Positions 1 to 7,671 of a stretch of 10,900 nt of DNA are shown here, in pieces (position 1 is the stretch's first letter; the number at the start of each line of letters is the position of its first letter). The translations under genes and the position numbers were made by a program. The notes beneath the pieces were generated by a model. That model made no database searches and was not told the origin of the DNA. It saw only the letters and a list, made by a program, of their open reading frames with translations. Origin of the DNA: SLAN01 sp046545955 (GTDB lineage: Bacteria; Spirochaetota; Spirochaetia; DSM-27196; SKKC01); the NCBI GenBank assembly GCA_046545955.1, contig JBKGYS010000091.1, positions 1 through 10,900 of the forward strand, in the 5' to 3' direction.

Positions 1-36
1 GGCCGCCACGCGTCCAGGCGGCGGCTCGCGCTTTTC
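1..36 (-). other. short stretch past the DUF503 stop, with GC-rich inverted repeat
   Basis: Only 36 bases lie between the left edge and the DUF503 stop. They hold a perfect 6-bp inverted repeat, GCCGCC at 2-7 and GGCGGC at 17-22, with a 9-base loop. Read on the minus strand this could be the hairpin of a terminator for the operon, but the T-tract that should follow would lie beyond the edge, so it cannot be confirmed. No start codon with a good ribosome site for a further downstream gene is visible here. Confidence 0.2.
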
Positions 37-327
37 TCAGTGAAACTCAGTGTGAATCTCGATATCCTGCACACGGCCGGGAGCCTCGTCTTCGACGAAT
101 TTCAGGATTTTGTTCATGACTTTCTCACCGTGCTCACGGCTGTTCGAAACCAACGCCGCCCCGAGTTCGGCAAACGTCAGGCTGTTGTGAAGATCAACTT
201 CGCTCATACTGACGCGATAGCGACGAACAACCCTGTCTCGCAGACTCAACACGACTTTGCGCTTTTCTTTTATCGACGTCATATCCGGAAGCTCTATAGT
301 CATCCGGATCATGCTCACAACCATCAT
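37..327 (-). CDS. DUF503 / YlxP-like small protein
   Basis: This 96-residue protein matches the small DUF503 (YlxP) family in length and pattern. It has an N-terminal hydrophobic strand, the typical SLKEKR-like motif (here SIKEKRK at residues 18-24), an Arg-rich helix, a V-S-x-x-E-V-D strand, an alternating strand ending in VSN, and a C-terminal helix with FVE. The family is cytoplasmic and in many bacteria lies near the infB/rbfA translation genes; a role in RNA binding or ribosome maturation has been suggested but its biochemistry is poorly known. Two ATG codons in tandem (325-327 and 322-324) can serve as start; a weak GGAA ribosome site sits at 336-339. It is the last visible gene of a three-gene minus-strand operon, 29 bases after the membrane protein stop. 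The family call is firm; the cellular role here is not. Confidence 0.88.
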   Translation of the reverse strand: MMVVSMIRMTIELPDMTSIKEKRKVVLSLRDRVVRRYRVSMSEVDLHNSLTFAELGAALVSNSREHGEKVMNKILKFVEDEAPGRVQDIEIHTEFH

Positions 328-356
328 CGCAAGTATTCCGGCGTGTGCACCGTCGG

Positions 357-1493
357 CTACACATTATCGTCGGGAGCGTCAAAAAGGTCATCGGCGGTAT
401 CGAGCTCGATGTCGCTCATCTGCGTCTCCTCGGGAGATTGACGGTCCTTTAAGGGTAGAAAATGCGTATTATAGGCGTCGGCGAGAGAGAACACCTCGTC
501 ATCGCGCAGTTGTTCCCGAACTTGTACCTGGAGATTATAGTTCCTCTCGCGCATGCCGCGATCCATGATACGAACCGGATTGCTGACCGTAGCCGCAAAA
601 TGAGGGCCGTAGATGAACAGAAATGCGAATGCCATGCTCACGATCAGTACAAAGTACAAGAGGCCCTGGCCGGCTTGAGCGCGATTCAACGGTCGTAGAT
701 CCACGAATACGCTGACATCGCCCTCGGTCAAATAGGTGTAATCGGACGGACCAAAGTACTCGCGGTAATAAGAATCATCGAATCTCGAGTACCTGGTTTG
801 GTTGCCCTCTCGCACAACAAGAATCTGAGGCATCTGTTGCGCCAGACGATCGAGATTCTCGCCGCGCTCCTCAGCGGCAAAGTCGCCCTCCTCCAGAAAC
901 TCGGCCACAGCCAGCGTCGCATCGCGGTACTCGGAATCCGGCGTTGGGAGATCCGCCACAGCATCGACGATACCAAATCCGAGACTCACCAGCACCACCA
1001 CGGAAACCGCGAGCGTGGTAATCCGTGAGACGTGTCGCTGCGCCATCGTCGAGTCGAGATGCTTCATGTACTGAACGATTTTGATTACACGCAATAACCG
1101 CAGAATCCGGGCAACGCGGATCGCGTGGGCGACGGGCCTGAAGTTCAGGAGGCGAGCCATACCGCTCAGCGGTACTCCACCTGCAGCGATCGCAAAAAGC
1201 GTCGGACCCGAGCTGAACAGAAGTAACGGAACGCTCGCAATGAAATCAATCCAACCGCGTTCCTTGAAGACGTAGTGGGACGCACGACCATCGACGAATG
1301 CGAAGTAAAATCGGCAAAGAAACTCCACCGTAAAGAACAAGTCGAACACGAAAGCGGCGACAAGGAGCCGAAGGCGCATAGGCCGGCTCCAGTCGAGCAA
1401 CACCGAAAGATCCTCAAAAAGACTTTGAACGAGAAACAGAACGACCGCAGCTAAAACGATCCGTTCAGAGATGATAACCAGTCTGGAGCGCAT
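357..1493 (-). CDS. voltage-sensor-like membrane protein with periplasmic domain and HAMP-like segment
   Basis: This is a 378-residue inner-membrane protein. Residues 5-27 (S1), 43-66 (S2), 80-94 (S3) and 119-140 (S4) read like an ion-channel voltage-sensor domain. S2 carries Glu57 and Arg61, S3 has the W-I-D-F-I-A-S-V-P pattern with Asp83, and S4 has a basic residue every third position (Arg126, 129, 132, 135, Lys138). A fifth helix follows at about 157-178. Where a channel would have a short pore loop with a selectivity filter, there is instead a polar region of about 100 residues (about 179-277), likely periplasmic. A sixth helix (about 278-297) leads into a HAMP-like stretch (about 300-345: NPVRIMDRG, then DDEVFSLADAYN). 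An acidic tail ends the protein, with no kinase, cyclase or methyl-acceptor domain. The family of S1-S4 is the ion transport family; automatic annotation would probably say 'ion transporter'. Since the pore loop is absent, I infer a sensor rather than a channel. It lies 10 bases after the upstream gene, with a strong ribosome site. Confidence 0.75.
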   Translation of the reverse strand: MRSRLVIISERIVLAAVVLFLVQSLFEDLSVLLDWSRPMRLRLLVAAFVFDLFFTVEFLCRFYFAFVDGRASHYVFKERGWIDFIASVPLLLFSSGPTLFAIAAGGVPLSGMARLLNFRPVAHAIRVARILRLLRVIKIVQYMKHLDSTMAQRHVSRITTLAVSVVVLVSLGFGIVDAVADLPTPDSEYRDATLAVAEFLEEGDFAAEERGENLDRLAQQMPQILVVREGNQTRYSRFDDSYYREYFGPSDYTYLTEGDVSVFVDLRPLNRAQAGQGLLYFVLIVSMAFAFLFIYGPHFAATVSNPVRIMDRGMRERNYNLQVQVREQLRDDEVFSLADAYNTHFLPLKDRQSPEETQMSDIELDTADDLFDAPDDNV

Positions 1494-1497
1494 TCAT

Positions 1498-1505
1498 CCT
1501 CCCCT
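1498..1505 (-). promoter_or_regulatory. strong ribosome binding site of the voltage-sensor gene
   Basis: The minus strand reads AGGGGAGG here, four bases before the ATG at 1493. It overlaps the TAG stop of the preceding gene (1504-1506), which supports both the chosen start and translational coupling inside the operon. Confidence 0.65.
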
Positions 1506-2430
1506 ACCACGCATTTTCGGCGGCTGCGCTATACAACTCATCGAGCATTTTCGCATCGAACCCATAAAACCTGCAGTTTCTTTTGGCGGTAGACAGCCAG
1601 CTCTTGTCCGGCGTATCCGCACCTTTTTCGACAGTTATTCCGGGATGGAAGCTACGGCCCCGCGCGGAAAAAATCGCAGCGACCCGCGCCGTAGCATCCA
1701 CGAAACTATGATCGAGAAACGACACGTTTGCGTGTACGGCGCTTGAAATAGCCTGTTCCGGCACATTCGGCGCGCGTGTCTTCAAGCCTGCCTTCGCGGT
1801 GTCGGCAAGCTGGGGCTCAATAAGGCCTCCTCGCTGCGCTTCGGTGCGGTCCGCCGAGGTAGACACGAGGTAGATCGCCGGCTTAAGGAGCATCGAAAGG
1901 TCAACGAGCCCTTGAACCTGCTCTTTCCCCATTCGCAAACGCTGAACCTTGGTGAGCTCGAAATGTATGTAGCTTCTTCGGGCATACACATGCTCGAGGT
2001 AGCGTCGCGCCAACCCGAAATACACTGCCGCGTACGCCCCGGTAAGAGCGCGCCGCGCATCCGACTGTTCGAGCATATCCTGTAGAAGCGTCCGAGTTTC
2101 ATCCCTGGCACGCTCGACGCTTTCGGAACTCTGGTTCGTAAACGAAACAAATTCCCAGTTTATCATTCGATCGAGAACGAGCTCGTTCGTCTTGGCGAGC
2201 TCTTCATCGATGCGCACGGCAAGCCTTTCACGGAGGACCGAAAAAATCCGTTCCCACGAGTAGCCGGGGAAAAAGCTCTGTGATTGCAGCGCCGGTGCGA
2301 GGCGCACGGAGTTCGCGCGAAGAAACTGAACAATGTGCTCTTCTTTTTGAAGCGGTGTATACTTCGTAACGGCCGGGTTATCCAACAGCCGACCGACAAA
2401 AGCTTCGGCTCTCTGTTTCTCAGCGCTCAT
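1504..2430 (-). CDS. conserved-looking protein of unknown function, 308 residues
   Basis: I do not recognise this family. The protein has no signal peptide and no clear membrane helix, so it is probably cytoplasmic. Residues 1-175 look mainly helical, with a charged helix pair at 60-90 and an amphipathic Tyr/Arg-rich helix at about 130-167 (AYAAVYFGLARRYLEHVYAR). The segment 176-215 has a hydrophobic strand (KPAIYLVSTSADR), and residues 225-260 another hydrophobic run (VSFLDHSFVDATARVAAIF). The C-terminal 30 residues contain its only cysteine (Cys286) in KRNCRFYGFD. The ATG at 2430 is preceded by GGAAAG, an acceptable ribosome site. It is the first gene of the minus-strand operon and diverges from the giant surface-protein gene. 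Its codon use and GC content match its neighbours and its frame is intact, so it is a real gene. Linkage with the voltage-sensor gene suggests a shared job, but this is only inferred from position. Confidence 0.75.
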   Translation of the reverse strand: MSAEKQRAEAFVGRLLDNPAVTKYTPLQKEEHIVQFLRANSVRLAPALQSQSFFPGYSWERIFSVLRERLAVRIDEELAKTNELVLDRMINWEFVSFTNQSSESVERARDETRTLLQDMLEQSDARRALTGAYAAVYFGLARRYLEHVYARRSYIHFELTKVQRLRMGKEQVQGLVDLSMLLKPAIYLVSTSADRTEAQRGGLIEPQLADTAKAGLKTRAPNVPEQAISSAVHANVSFLDHSFVDATARVAAIFSARGRSFHPGITVEKGADTPDKSWLSTAKRNCRFYGFDAKMLDELYSAAAENAW

Positions 2431-2499
2431 TGCTTTCCACTGCGGGATATGGTACTTGTGACCAGCCTAAGGCTGGGGCGAATACTACACGAACTCATC
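2431..2499. promoter_or_regulatory. divergent promoter region
   Basis: These 69 bases separate two divergent genes and must hold control signals for both, unless the plus-strand gene begins at the upstream ATG at 2449. Toward the plus strand, TTGTGA (2456-2461) could be a -35 box with GAATAC (2480-2485) as a poor -10 box, 18 bases apart. Toward the minus strand, TTGGAC (2511-2506) and TAGTAT (2487-2482) are 18 bases apart. Both are weak matches to the sigma-70 consensus, so only the region, not the exact boxes, is well supported. Confidence 0.4.
2462..2476. promoter_or_regulatory. perfect inverted repeat, candidate operator
   Basis: CCAGCC, TAA, GGCTGG form a perfect 6-bp inverted repeat with a 3-base centre, located between the two divergent genes. 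It would lie between the candidate plus-strand promoter boxes and close to the start point of the candidate minus-strand promoter, where a repressor site is often found. It could instead be a hairpin in a 5' leader, or be chance in GC-rich DNA. Confidence 0.35.
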
Positions 2500-5400
2500 A
2501 TGTATGTCCAATTCAGGGTAATACGGCTCACTCTTCTCTTTCTTATCGGCATACTTTGCATTGAAGCAAATGCGCAGGAGCAGGAGGCTGATGATTCGCC
2601 GGCGCAACTCGAGCGTGAATCCCCAGCCTCGCTCATCGAGACCGAAATAGGCGACGCCGACACAGATCTCTTTCTAAGCGGCAGCTGGCGGAGCAGGCTC
2701 GGATTCGACCTGGGACTCATTCGCCCGCGCGAGGGCGCAGGGCTTCCCGGACTTGCGGACGGCCGGTTCAGTTCCCGGCCCTTCCCGGAGTTTACCACCC
2801 AAGCGTTCGAGAACATCGTCGATCTGACCCTGTCGGTGCGGGTCGACGACCGGTATTTCTTCGAAACCAGCTTTGTCGACGACTTCGAACTCGACACGCT
2901 CCTCTTTGGGTACGACGGGCGCGAGGAAGACACGCTGAAAGAGCTTCTCGTCGGCCAGGGTCCTATTTCGATTCCCGCCTATCCGTTTCTTCCCGTCGCT
3001 GAATCCGCCGGCAATGCCCTTGGCGCTTCCGCCCGAATCGAATCGCAACGCTCGCGGCACGATCTTATGGCCAGGTTTGAGCCCACGACAATAGGCATCT
3101 CCCGGTTTCAGGGGCAAAGGGAGCTTTCGCAGACGCGCATCGATCCGGCGACGTGGGTTAGAAACCGGCGATTCATCCTGCCGGACGAGCGGGTGACGGG
3201 ACTCAGGGTCTTCCGAGAAGTCGGAACGCGAGCGCGCGACGGAGACATCGATCCGGGAGAACGCTATGACCGACCGCTTTTCACCGACGCGGCCGGCCAT
3301 ATCTATGAGGAGATTGATGTTGATGCGGAGTCAACATACTCGCTCGCCCGTGGAACCTTGACCCTTGATACACCCGCCGAGGGACGAATCGTTGCCGCCT
3401 ACTCGGTGGAGAACGCGCGTGTCGGCGACGCCGGACTCGGGACAGACTTTCTGCCGGCTGTCCAGGCGGACGGAAGGCTCGACCCGGACGCGAGGCTGGA
3501 TGCAAACCGCGAACAGTTCGATGAGGCGATAGACGAAGGCAATTCCGGTAGCGACGCCGGCGAGTACCTCGAACGCATCGGTCGCGAACGCGCCCTGAGG
3601 ACAGACCTTGGGGATCCCGACGAGTCGGAGGATCTCGCCGAGGCAGCGTCGCTGTTCTTCGATATATCAGACCCGGACACCGGTGAAAAGCTACCGGTAG
3701 TCCTTCTCTACGAACCGGGCTATTACAGCCCGTTTGCGCGGGCCGATTCTTACGATGCCGGTGAATTGCCCGACGAAGACAGCAGTGTTTCGGTGGAATA
3801 TCTGCGCCCCGGGTCCCGCGCCGGCGCGGAGCTGCCGGTTCGCCCTCCCGCTCGGAGCGATGCAGACAGCGAGCTTCTTCTTCTCGGTGGACCCGAGGTC
3901 AGAAGCACGGAGGCGCGTCACCCGTTCGGTACGAGTTCCCCGCTTTATGGACCCGGCGCTCGCAGACGGGGCGAGGAGGCGTCGTTCGAGATCGTCGTCG
4001 AGGAGGCGGGGCCCCGTGAAGAAATCTCGCTTCCCGAGAACGTGATACCGGGTACGGTCTCCCTGACGCGAAACGGCGTATCCGAGTCGCGCTTCAGCGT
4101 CGGCTCGGGCGGCTCGGTTGACCTCGGATTCGAGCCCGGGGAGAGCGATGAGCTGGAGTTCCGGTATCGCACATTCGACAGAGGCGCAGAGGCGAATGAG
4201 CTTGTGTTCGCCTCGGGCAACTCTTTTGCGTTCGGCCAACGCAATGAGCTTACCCTCGCTCTCGGTGGACGCTGGGACGCGTTCTCCGAGCAGGAGTTTA
4301 CCGAAACTCCTGGCGAAAAGGACGGAGTGATGACGCTTTCTTCCGAGTACGCCCACGAGAGCGAGCGCCTTTCAGCCCATATTCGTGGAGCCGGTTTACT
4401 TTCCGTCGCTGATACCACCGGAGCGCGACGGGTATTCGGAATGGAAGGCAACAGCGTGCCGATCGATCTGCCGGGGTTTCGACTGCTGCCCGGGCGCGTA
4501 CCGGAACCGTTTGAATTCCGTTCGGCCGAAGGTGTCGAGGAGGAAACGACCGATCCGGTAGAGCTCGATGCCTCCGATCGCGGCCGGCTCCTGTACCGCG
4601 ACTACCGCGTCAACGGGACGCTTCGCAGCATAGAAACCGATCTCGACGACGATCAGATCTATCCCTACGAAAGCGGCTCGCTCGTCGGCCCGTACCCCGC
4701 GATCCGGCCGGACGACGGCGACCGTGCGGTGGTGTTCGACTACGACCTCTCCGACGGGCAGTGGGTATCCGGGCAGATCCAGATCCCACCCGAAAACCTG
4801 CCCAGGGAAAGCGAAGGGGTCAGGCTGCGGTGGGAAGCGATCGAGACAATGAACGACGAGTTCGACGGCAGCGTCGACGTGTATCTTCAGTTCGGCGCGG
4901 TCGGAGAGGACCTCGACTCCGACGGTATCCTTGATTCCGGGCTGAGCACAAATCGTCCTACTTTTCCCTTCTTTGACGCATCCGACGAAGCGGGATTCGA
5001 TTTGCGCGCAGGCGGCGTGGCGACCCCGGGTGGCCGGGCGGCGTCCGAAGACGGAACGCAAACCGGTACGCTTGCTTCGGAGGATCCCGAACGTATCGCC
5101 TCGCGGAAAATCGCCGAAGGAGTCGATAGCTCTTCCGAGGGTAAGACTACTGCAATCCGTTTTACACAGGCCGAACGTCGGAGAATCCAGGAGGGGCGAG
5201 CGGTTCGTCTGGTCATCGTCGACTCTGATGAAAACGATGGGTCGGGCGGAGCCCGCGGGAGGCTACTCGTAAGCGACGTTTCCGTCCTCGGAAGCCCTCT
5301 GCTCGCGCGGCCGGTAAGAGCGGAGGATGGCTCCGGCTCGAACTTTGTTCGCGCCGAAGGTCCGTCGGTCCGCGCCGGAGAGATATCCGAGCGTGACGCT

Positions 5401-7626
5401 CGCGACGCGTCGGGAGAAGAGCTTCAAACGCCGCTCGGGAAGGCGTTTCCCGAGTCGGTACGATTCGGCACCGACGAGGAGAATCGTGTGCTCGAGGTCG
5501 ACTATGAGAATCTCGATGACAATGGCGACGCCGACAATGCCCTCATCGAGCTCCGCGGCAACGCGACCGGTGTACGCTTGAATGAATACCGGAACTTCGC
5601 GGGCTACATTCACACCGGCAGCGCCGGGTCGCTTAAAGCCGACCTTCTATATGTCAATTCCGAAGATACGGGAATAGTCGCCGAGGGCCTTCGAATTCCC
5701 GAAAGCGACGAGTGGCAGAAACTCGATGTTTCCACTGACGACGGAAGCATTACTCTCGACAACGAGAACGGCGAGCAAGTGCTCGACACCACCGCAGAGA
5801 TCGATCGGATGCGGGAGGTGCGAACGCTTATCCTTCGCGTTCGCCCGGGAGAGGACGAAGTCGGTGCACCGCCGGATGCACGCACCGAGGGCACATGGTA
5901 CCTCGACGAATTGCATTTTTCCGGGAGCAGCCCCAATCTGGACACGGTGCTTGAGGCGGGCGCCCGGTATGTTCACGAAGGGACCGTGTTCTCGCCGGAA
6001 CGCGGACCGTCGATCTCGGACTTCGAGCTCGGTGCGCAGTCCCGCGTTGAAGCAGATGTCAGTGGCAACTCTGTCAGCGAAGTAAGCGGTAGGACCGATA
6101 GCGCCGTGACAATAGGGGGAATACGGCTTGACGGCGAGTTCGGCGCCGTGTTCTCACCGGCATTCGATGAGCTTCTACTCAGCGCCGGGCACGGCCTTCG
6201 CGGACCGCTGACGGCGGACAATCTTCGTATTGAAGATCGCTATTCGCGCGAATTCGGCACTCCTGGAGGAGACAGGGAATCGCGGAGCACGTCGCTCGAG
6301 CTGCAGCTCGATACGGTGAGCGCCGACATCGAGTCGCGAGGATCAACAGCGCGTGACCGGCTACGACAGAGCTGGAGTCTACAAAGCGGCTGGGACCCTC
6401 CGCGAATCGCTTTGTCGGTCGGCGTTTCACAGGTCAACCGCGGCTATTCGCCTCCGGATACCGGGTACTTCGAATCATGGATACGATCGTATTCGTTGCT
6501 CACTCCGATCGAGCCGGACGACGCGCTCGAGCGACGCGTGGACGCATCGATCGAGCGGTCGACCGGTTCTCATACGATAAGCCCCACGGGAACCATCTCG
6601 GCGACAAGTGAAAGTTTTGTCGATACTCTTGAGCAGCGCTCCAGCCTCGACGCGCGGCTGGGAGTTCGATTCGCGCCGGAGGCGGAGGAAACATCAACCT
6701 CCGAACAACAAACCATGTTCCGCGACCTTACCGTCGAACCGTACTACCGCCGTGCGCTGAGGGTGAGCGATTCGTTCAGCGGCGGTTCATACCGCGAAGA
6801 CCTTTCCCGGTACTCCTCCGCCATAGCCGAGGAGAGCTACCTTTACACCTCGCCGCCGGTTCTCGAGCTATTCGAGCGGCGCGACAATTCAGCGTTTCAG
6901 GCGCTCGATTCCGAACGCCGTCGAGCCGAATATCGGCCTGCTCTCGGTCTGCAGGCCGATCGAAGCTTCGGCTCGAGACTTCGGGACCTGATCGTCCCCT
7001 ATCGCCTCGAGGGAGAATTCGGGCGCACCTATGAGCGACGGGAAGACTCACTCCGTGAAACACGGGACATTACCGCGTCGGCGAGCACATTCGCCGTTAA
7101 CCTCTTCGGCCGCCTCGGCGCCTATTCGCTCACCGACCTGTATTCGAGTGACGAGTTCTTCTCGCGCATTTCCTCCTCCATTCTTCTTACCCGCCAACAC
7201 GAGGTCCAGACCGCGCTCGAAAACGAATTCCGCTTTCTCGGGGAGGATGGCGCCGGCCTTGAACTCACCAATGAGTACACAGTTAGGAGAAACAATGCGG
7301 CTCAGCGGGCCAACGACTCAGCCGCGGTATACACCTGGATTTCGGATGCGTCGTTTGCCGAAAGCATACAGTGGCCGGTCGAGTACGAGCGTGCACGGGT
7401 CGTCCACGAGGAGCAAGCGCAGCTGGAACTCAATCGTTCGAACGACAGTCCGGCAACCGAACGAACACGGGTGACCGCGGAACATCGTTCCCGACTCGAG
7501 CTCGACAACGTGCTTCGCATTGAAGCTTCACTTCGCCTCGGCTGGCAGCAGGAGAGCGAGAGGGAAGAGCCGGCGGTGGACTCGTTCGGTATACGCGGCA
7601 TTATAGAGGCGACGCTGCGATTCTGA
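2500..7626 (+). CDS. giant secreted outer-membrane protein, possibly SprA-like
   Basis: This gene encodes 1708 residues from the ATG at 2500. That start gives a textbook signal peptide: Arg-containing n-region, hydrophobic core LTLLFLIGIL, and a likely cut after Ala-Asn-Ala (residue 25). The frame stays open upstream but runs antisense over the neighbouring gene, so longer starts are unlikely except perhaps ATG 2449. No good ribosome site precedes 2500. Most of residues 26-1140 are Asp/Glu-rich and beta-like. They include ENVIPGTVSL near 515, a VVFDYDLSDGQWVSG segment near 742-760, calcium-loop-like D-x-D-x-D-G at 804-809, DDNGDAD at 1006-1012, and WYLDELHF at 1133-1140. The last 550 residues show many short alternating amphipathic strands and end in ATLRF, a typical C-terminal signal for BAM-mediated barrel insertion. 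The PG-S/T-V and W-x-x-E-L motifs recall SprA, the giant barrel of the type 9 secretion system, but I could not search. Alternatives are a spirochaete-specific surface protein or an LptD-like barrel. Outer-membrane location is fairly sure; function is unknown. Confidence 0.75.
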   Translation: MYVQFRVIRLTLLFLIGILCIEANAQEQEADDSPAQLERESPASLIETEIGDADTDLFLSGSWRSRLGFDLGLIRPREGAGLPGLADGRFSSRPFPEFTTQAFENIVDLTLSVRVDDRYFFETSFVDDFELDTLLFGYDGREEDTLKELLVGQGPISIPAYPFLPVAESAGNALGASARIESQRSRHDLMARFEPTTIGISRFQGQRELSQTRIDPATWVRNRRFILPDERVTGLRVFREVGTRARDGDIDPGERYDRPLFTDAAGHIYEEIDVDAESTYSLARGTLTLDTPAEGRIVAAYSVENARVGDAGLGTDFLPAVQADGRLDPDARLDANREQFDEAIDEGNSGSDAGEYLERIGRERALRTDLGDPDESEDLAEAASLFFDISDPDTGEKLPVVLLYEPGYYSPFARADSYDAGELPDEDSSVSVEYLRPGSRAGAELPVRPPARSDADSELLLLGGPEVRSTEARHPFGTSSPLYGPGARRRGEEASFEIVVEEAGPREEISLPENVIPGTVSLTRNGVSESRFSVGSGGSVDLGFEPGESDELEFRYRTFDRGAEANELVFASGNSFAFGQRNELTLALGGRWDAFSEQEFTETPGEKDGVMTLSSEYAHESERLSAHIRGAGLLSVADTTGARRVFGMEGNSVPIDLPGFRLLPGRVPEPFEFRSAEGVEEETTDPVELDASDRGRLLYRDYRVNGTLRSIETDLDDDQIYPYESGSLVGPYPAIRPDDGDRAVVFDYDLSDGQWVSGQIQIPPENLPRESEGVRLRWEAIETMNDEFDGSVDVYLQFGAVGEDLDSDGILDSGLSTNRPTFPFFDASDEAGFDLRAGGVATPGGRAASEDGTQTGTLASEDPERIASRKIAEGVDSSSEGKTTAIRFTQAERRRIQEGRAVRLVIVDSDENDGSGGARGRLLVSDVSVLGSPLLARPVRAEDGSGSNFVRAEGPSVRAGEISERDARDASGEELQTPLGKAFPESVRFGTDEENRVLEVDYENLDDNGDADNALIELRGNATGVRLNEYRNFAGYIHTGSAGSLKADLLYVNSEDTGIVAEGLRIPESDEWQKLDVSTDDGSITLDNENGEQVLDTTAEIDRMREVRTLILRVRPGEDEVGAPPDARTEGTWYLDELHFSGSSPNLDTVLEAGARYVHEGTVFSPERGPSISDFELGAQSRVEADVSGNSVSEVSGRTDSAVTIGGIRLDGEFGAVFSPAFDELLLSAGHGLRGPLTADNLRIEDRYSREFGTPGGDRESRSTSLELQLDTVSADIESRGSTARDRLRQSWSLQSGWDPPRIALSVGVSQVNRGYSPPDTGYFESWIRSYSLLTPIEPDDALERRVDASIERSTGSHTISPTGTISATSESFVDTLEQRSSLDARLGVRFAPEAEETSTSEQQTMFRDLTVEPYYRRALRVSDSFSGGSYREDLSRYSSAIAEESYLYTSPPVLELFERRDNSAFQALDSERRRAEYRPALGLQADRSFGSRLRDLIVPYRLEGEFGRTYERREDSLRETRDITASASTFAVNLFGRLGAYSLTDLYSSDEFFSRISSSILLTRQHEVQTALENEFRFLGEDGAGLELTNEYTVRRNNAAQRANDSAAVYTWISDASFAESIQWPVEYERARVVHEEQAQLELNRSNDSPATERTRVTAEHRSRLELDNVLRIEASLRLGWQQESEREEPAVDSFGIRGIIEATLRF

Positions 7627-7671
7627 GAGAATTGCACGGATGCCCCGCCTCATAGTACCGTTTCGAGTATC

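Noticed and set aside
40..441. Plus-strand open frame over DUF503
   Set aside because: The minus strand encodes a recognisable DUF503 protein here, so this frame is its shadow.
2284..2499. Upstream extension of the giant gene to the first ATG of its open frame
   Set aside because: It would run antisense through the start of the 308-residue gene and would bury the signal peptide in the interior of the protein.
2557..2559. Cys20 of the giant protein as a lipoprotein attachment site
   Set aside because: The residues before it (Gly-Ile-Leu) do not fit a lipobox, which needs a small residue at -1; a normal cut after Ala25 fits better.
3691..5061. Two overlapping minus-strand open frames of 221 codons each
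   Set aside because: Both are antisense to the giant gene and have no ribosome site or recognisable motif.
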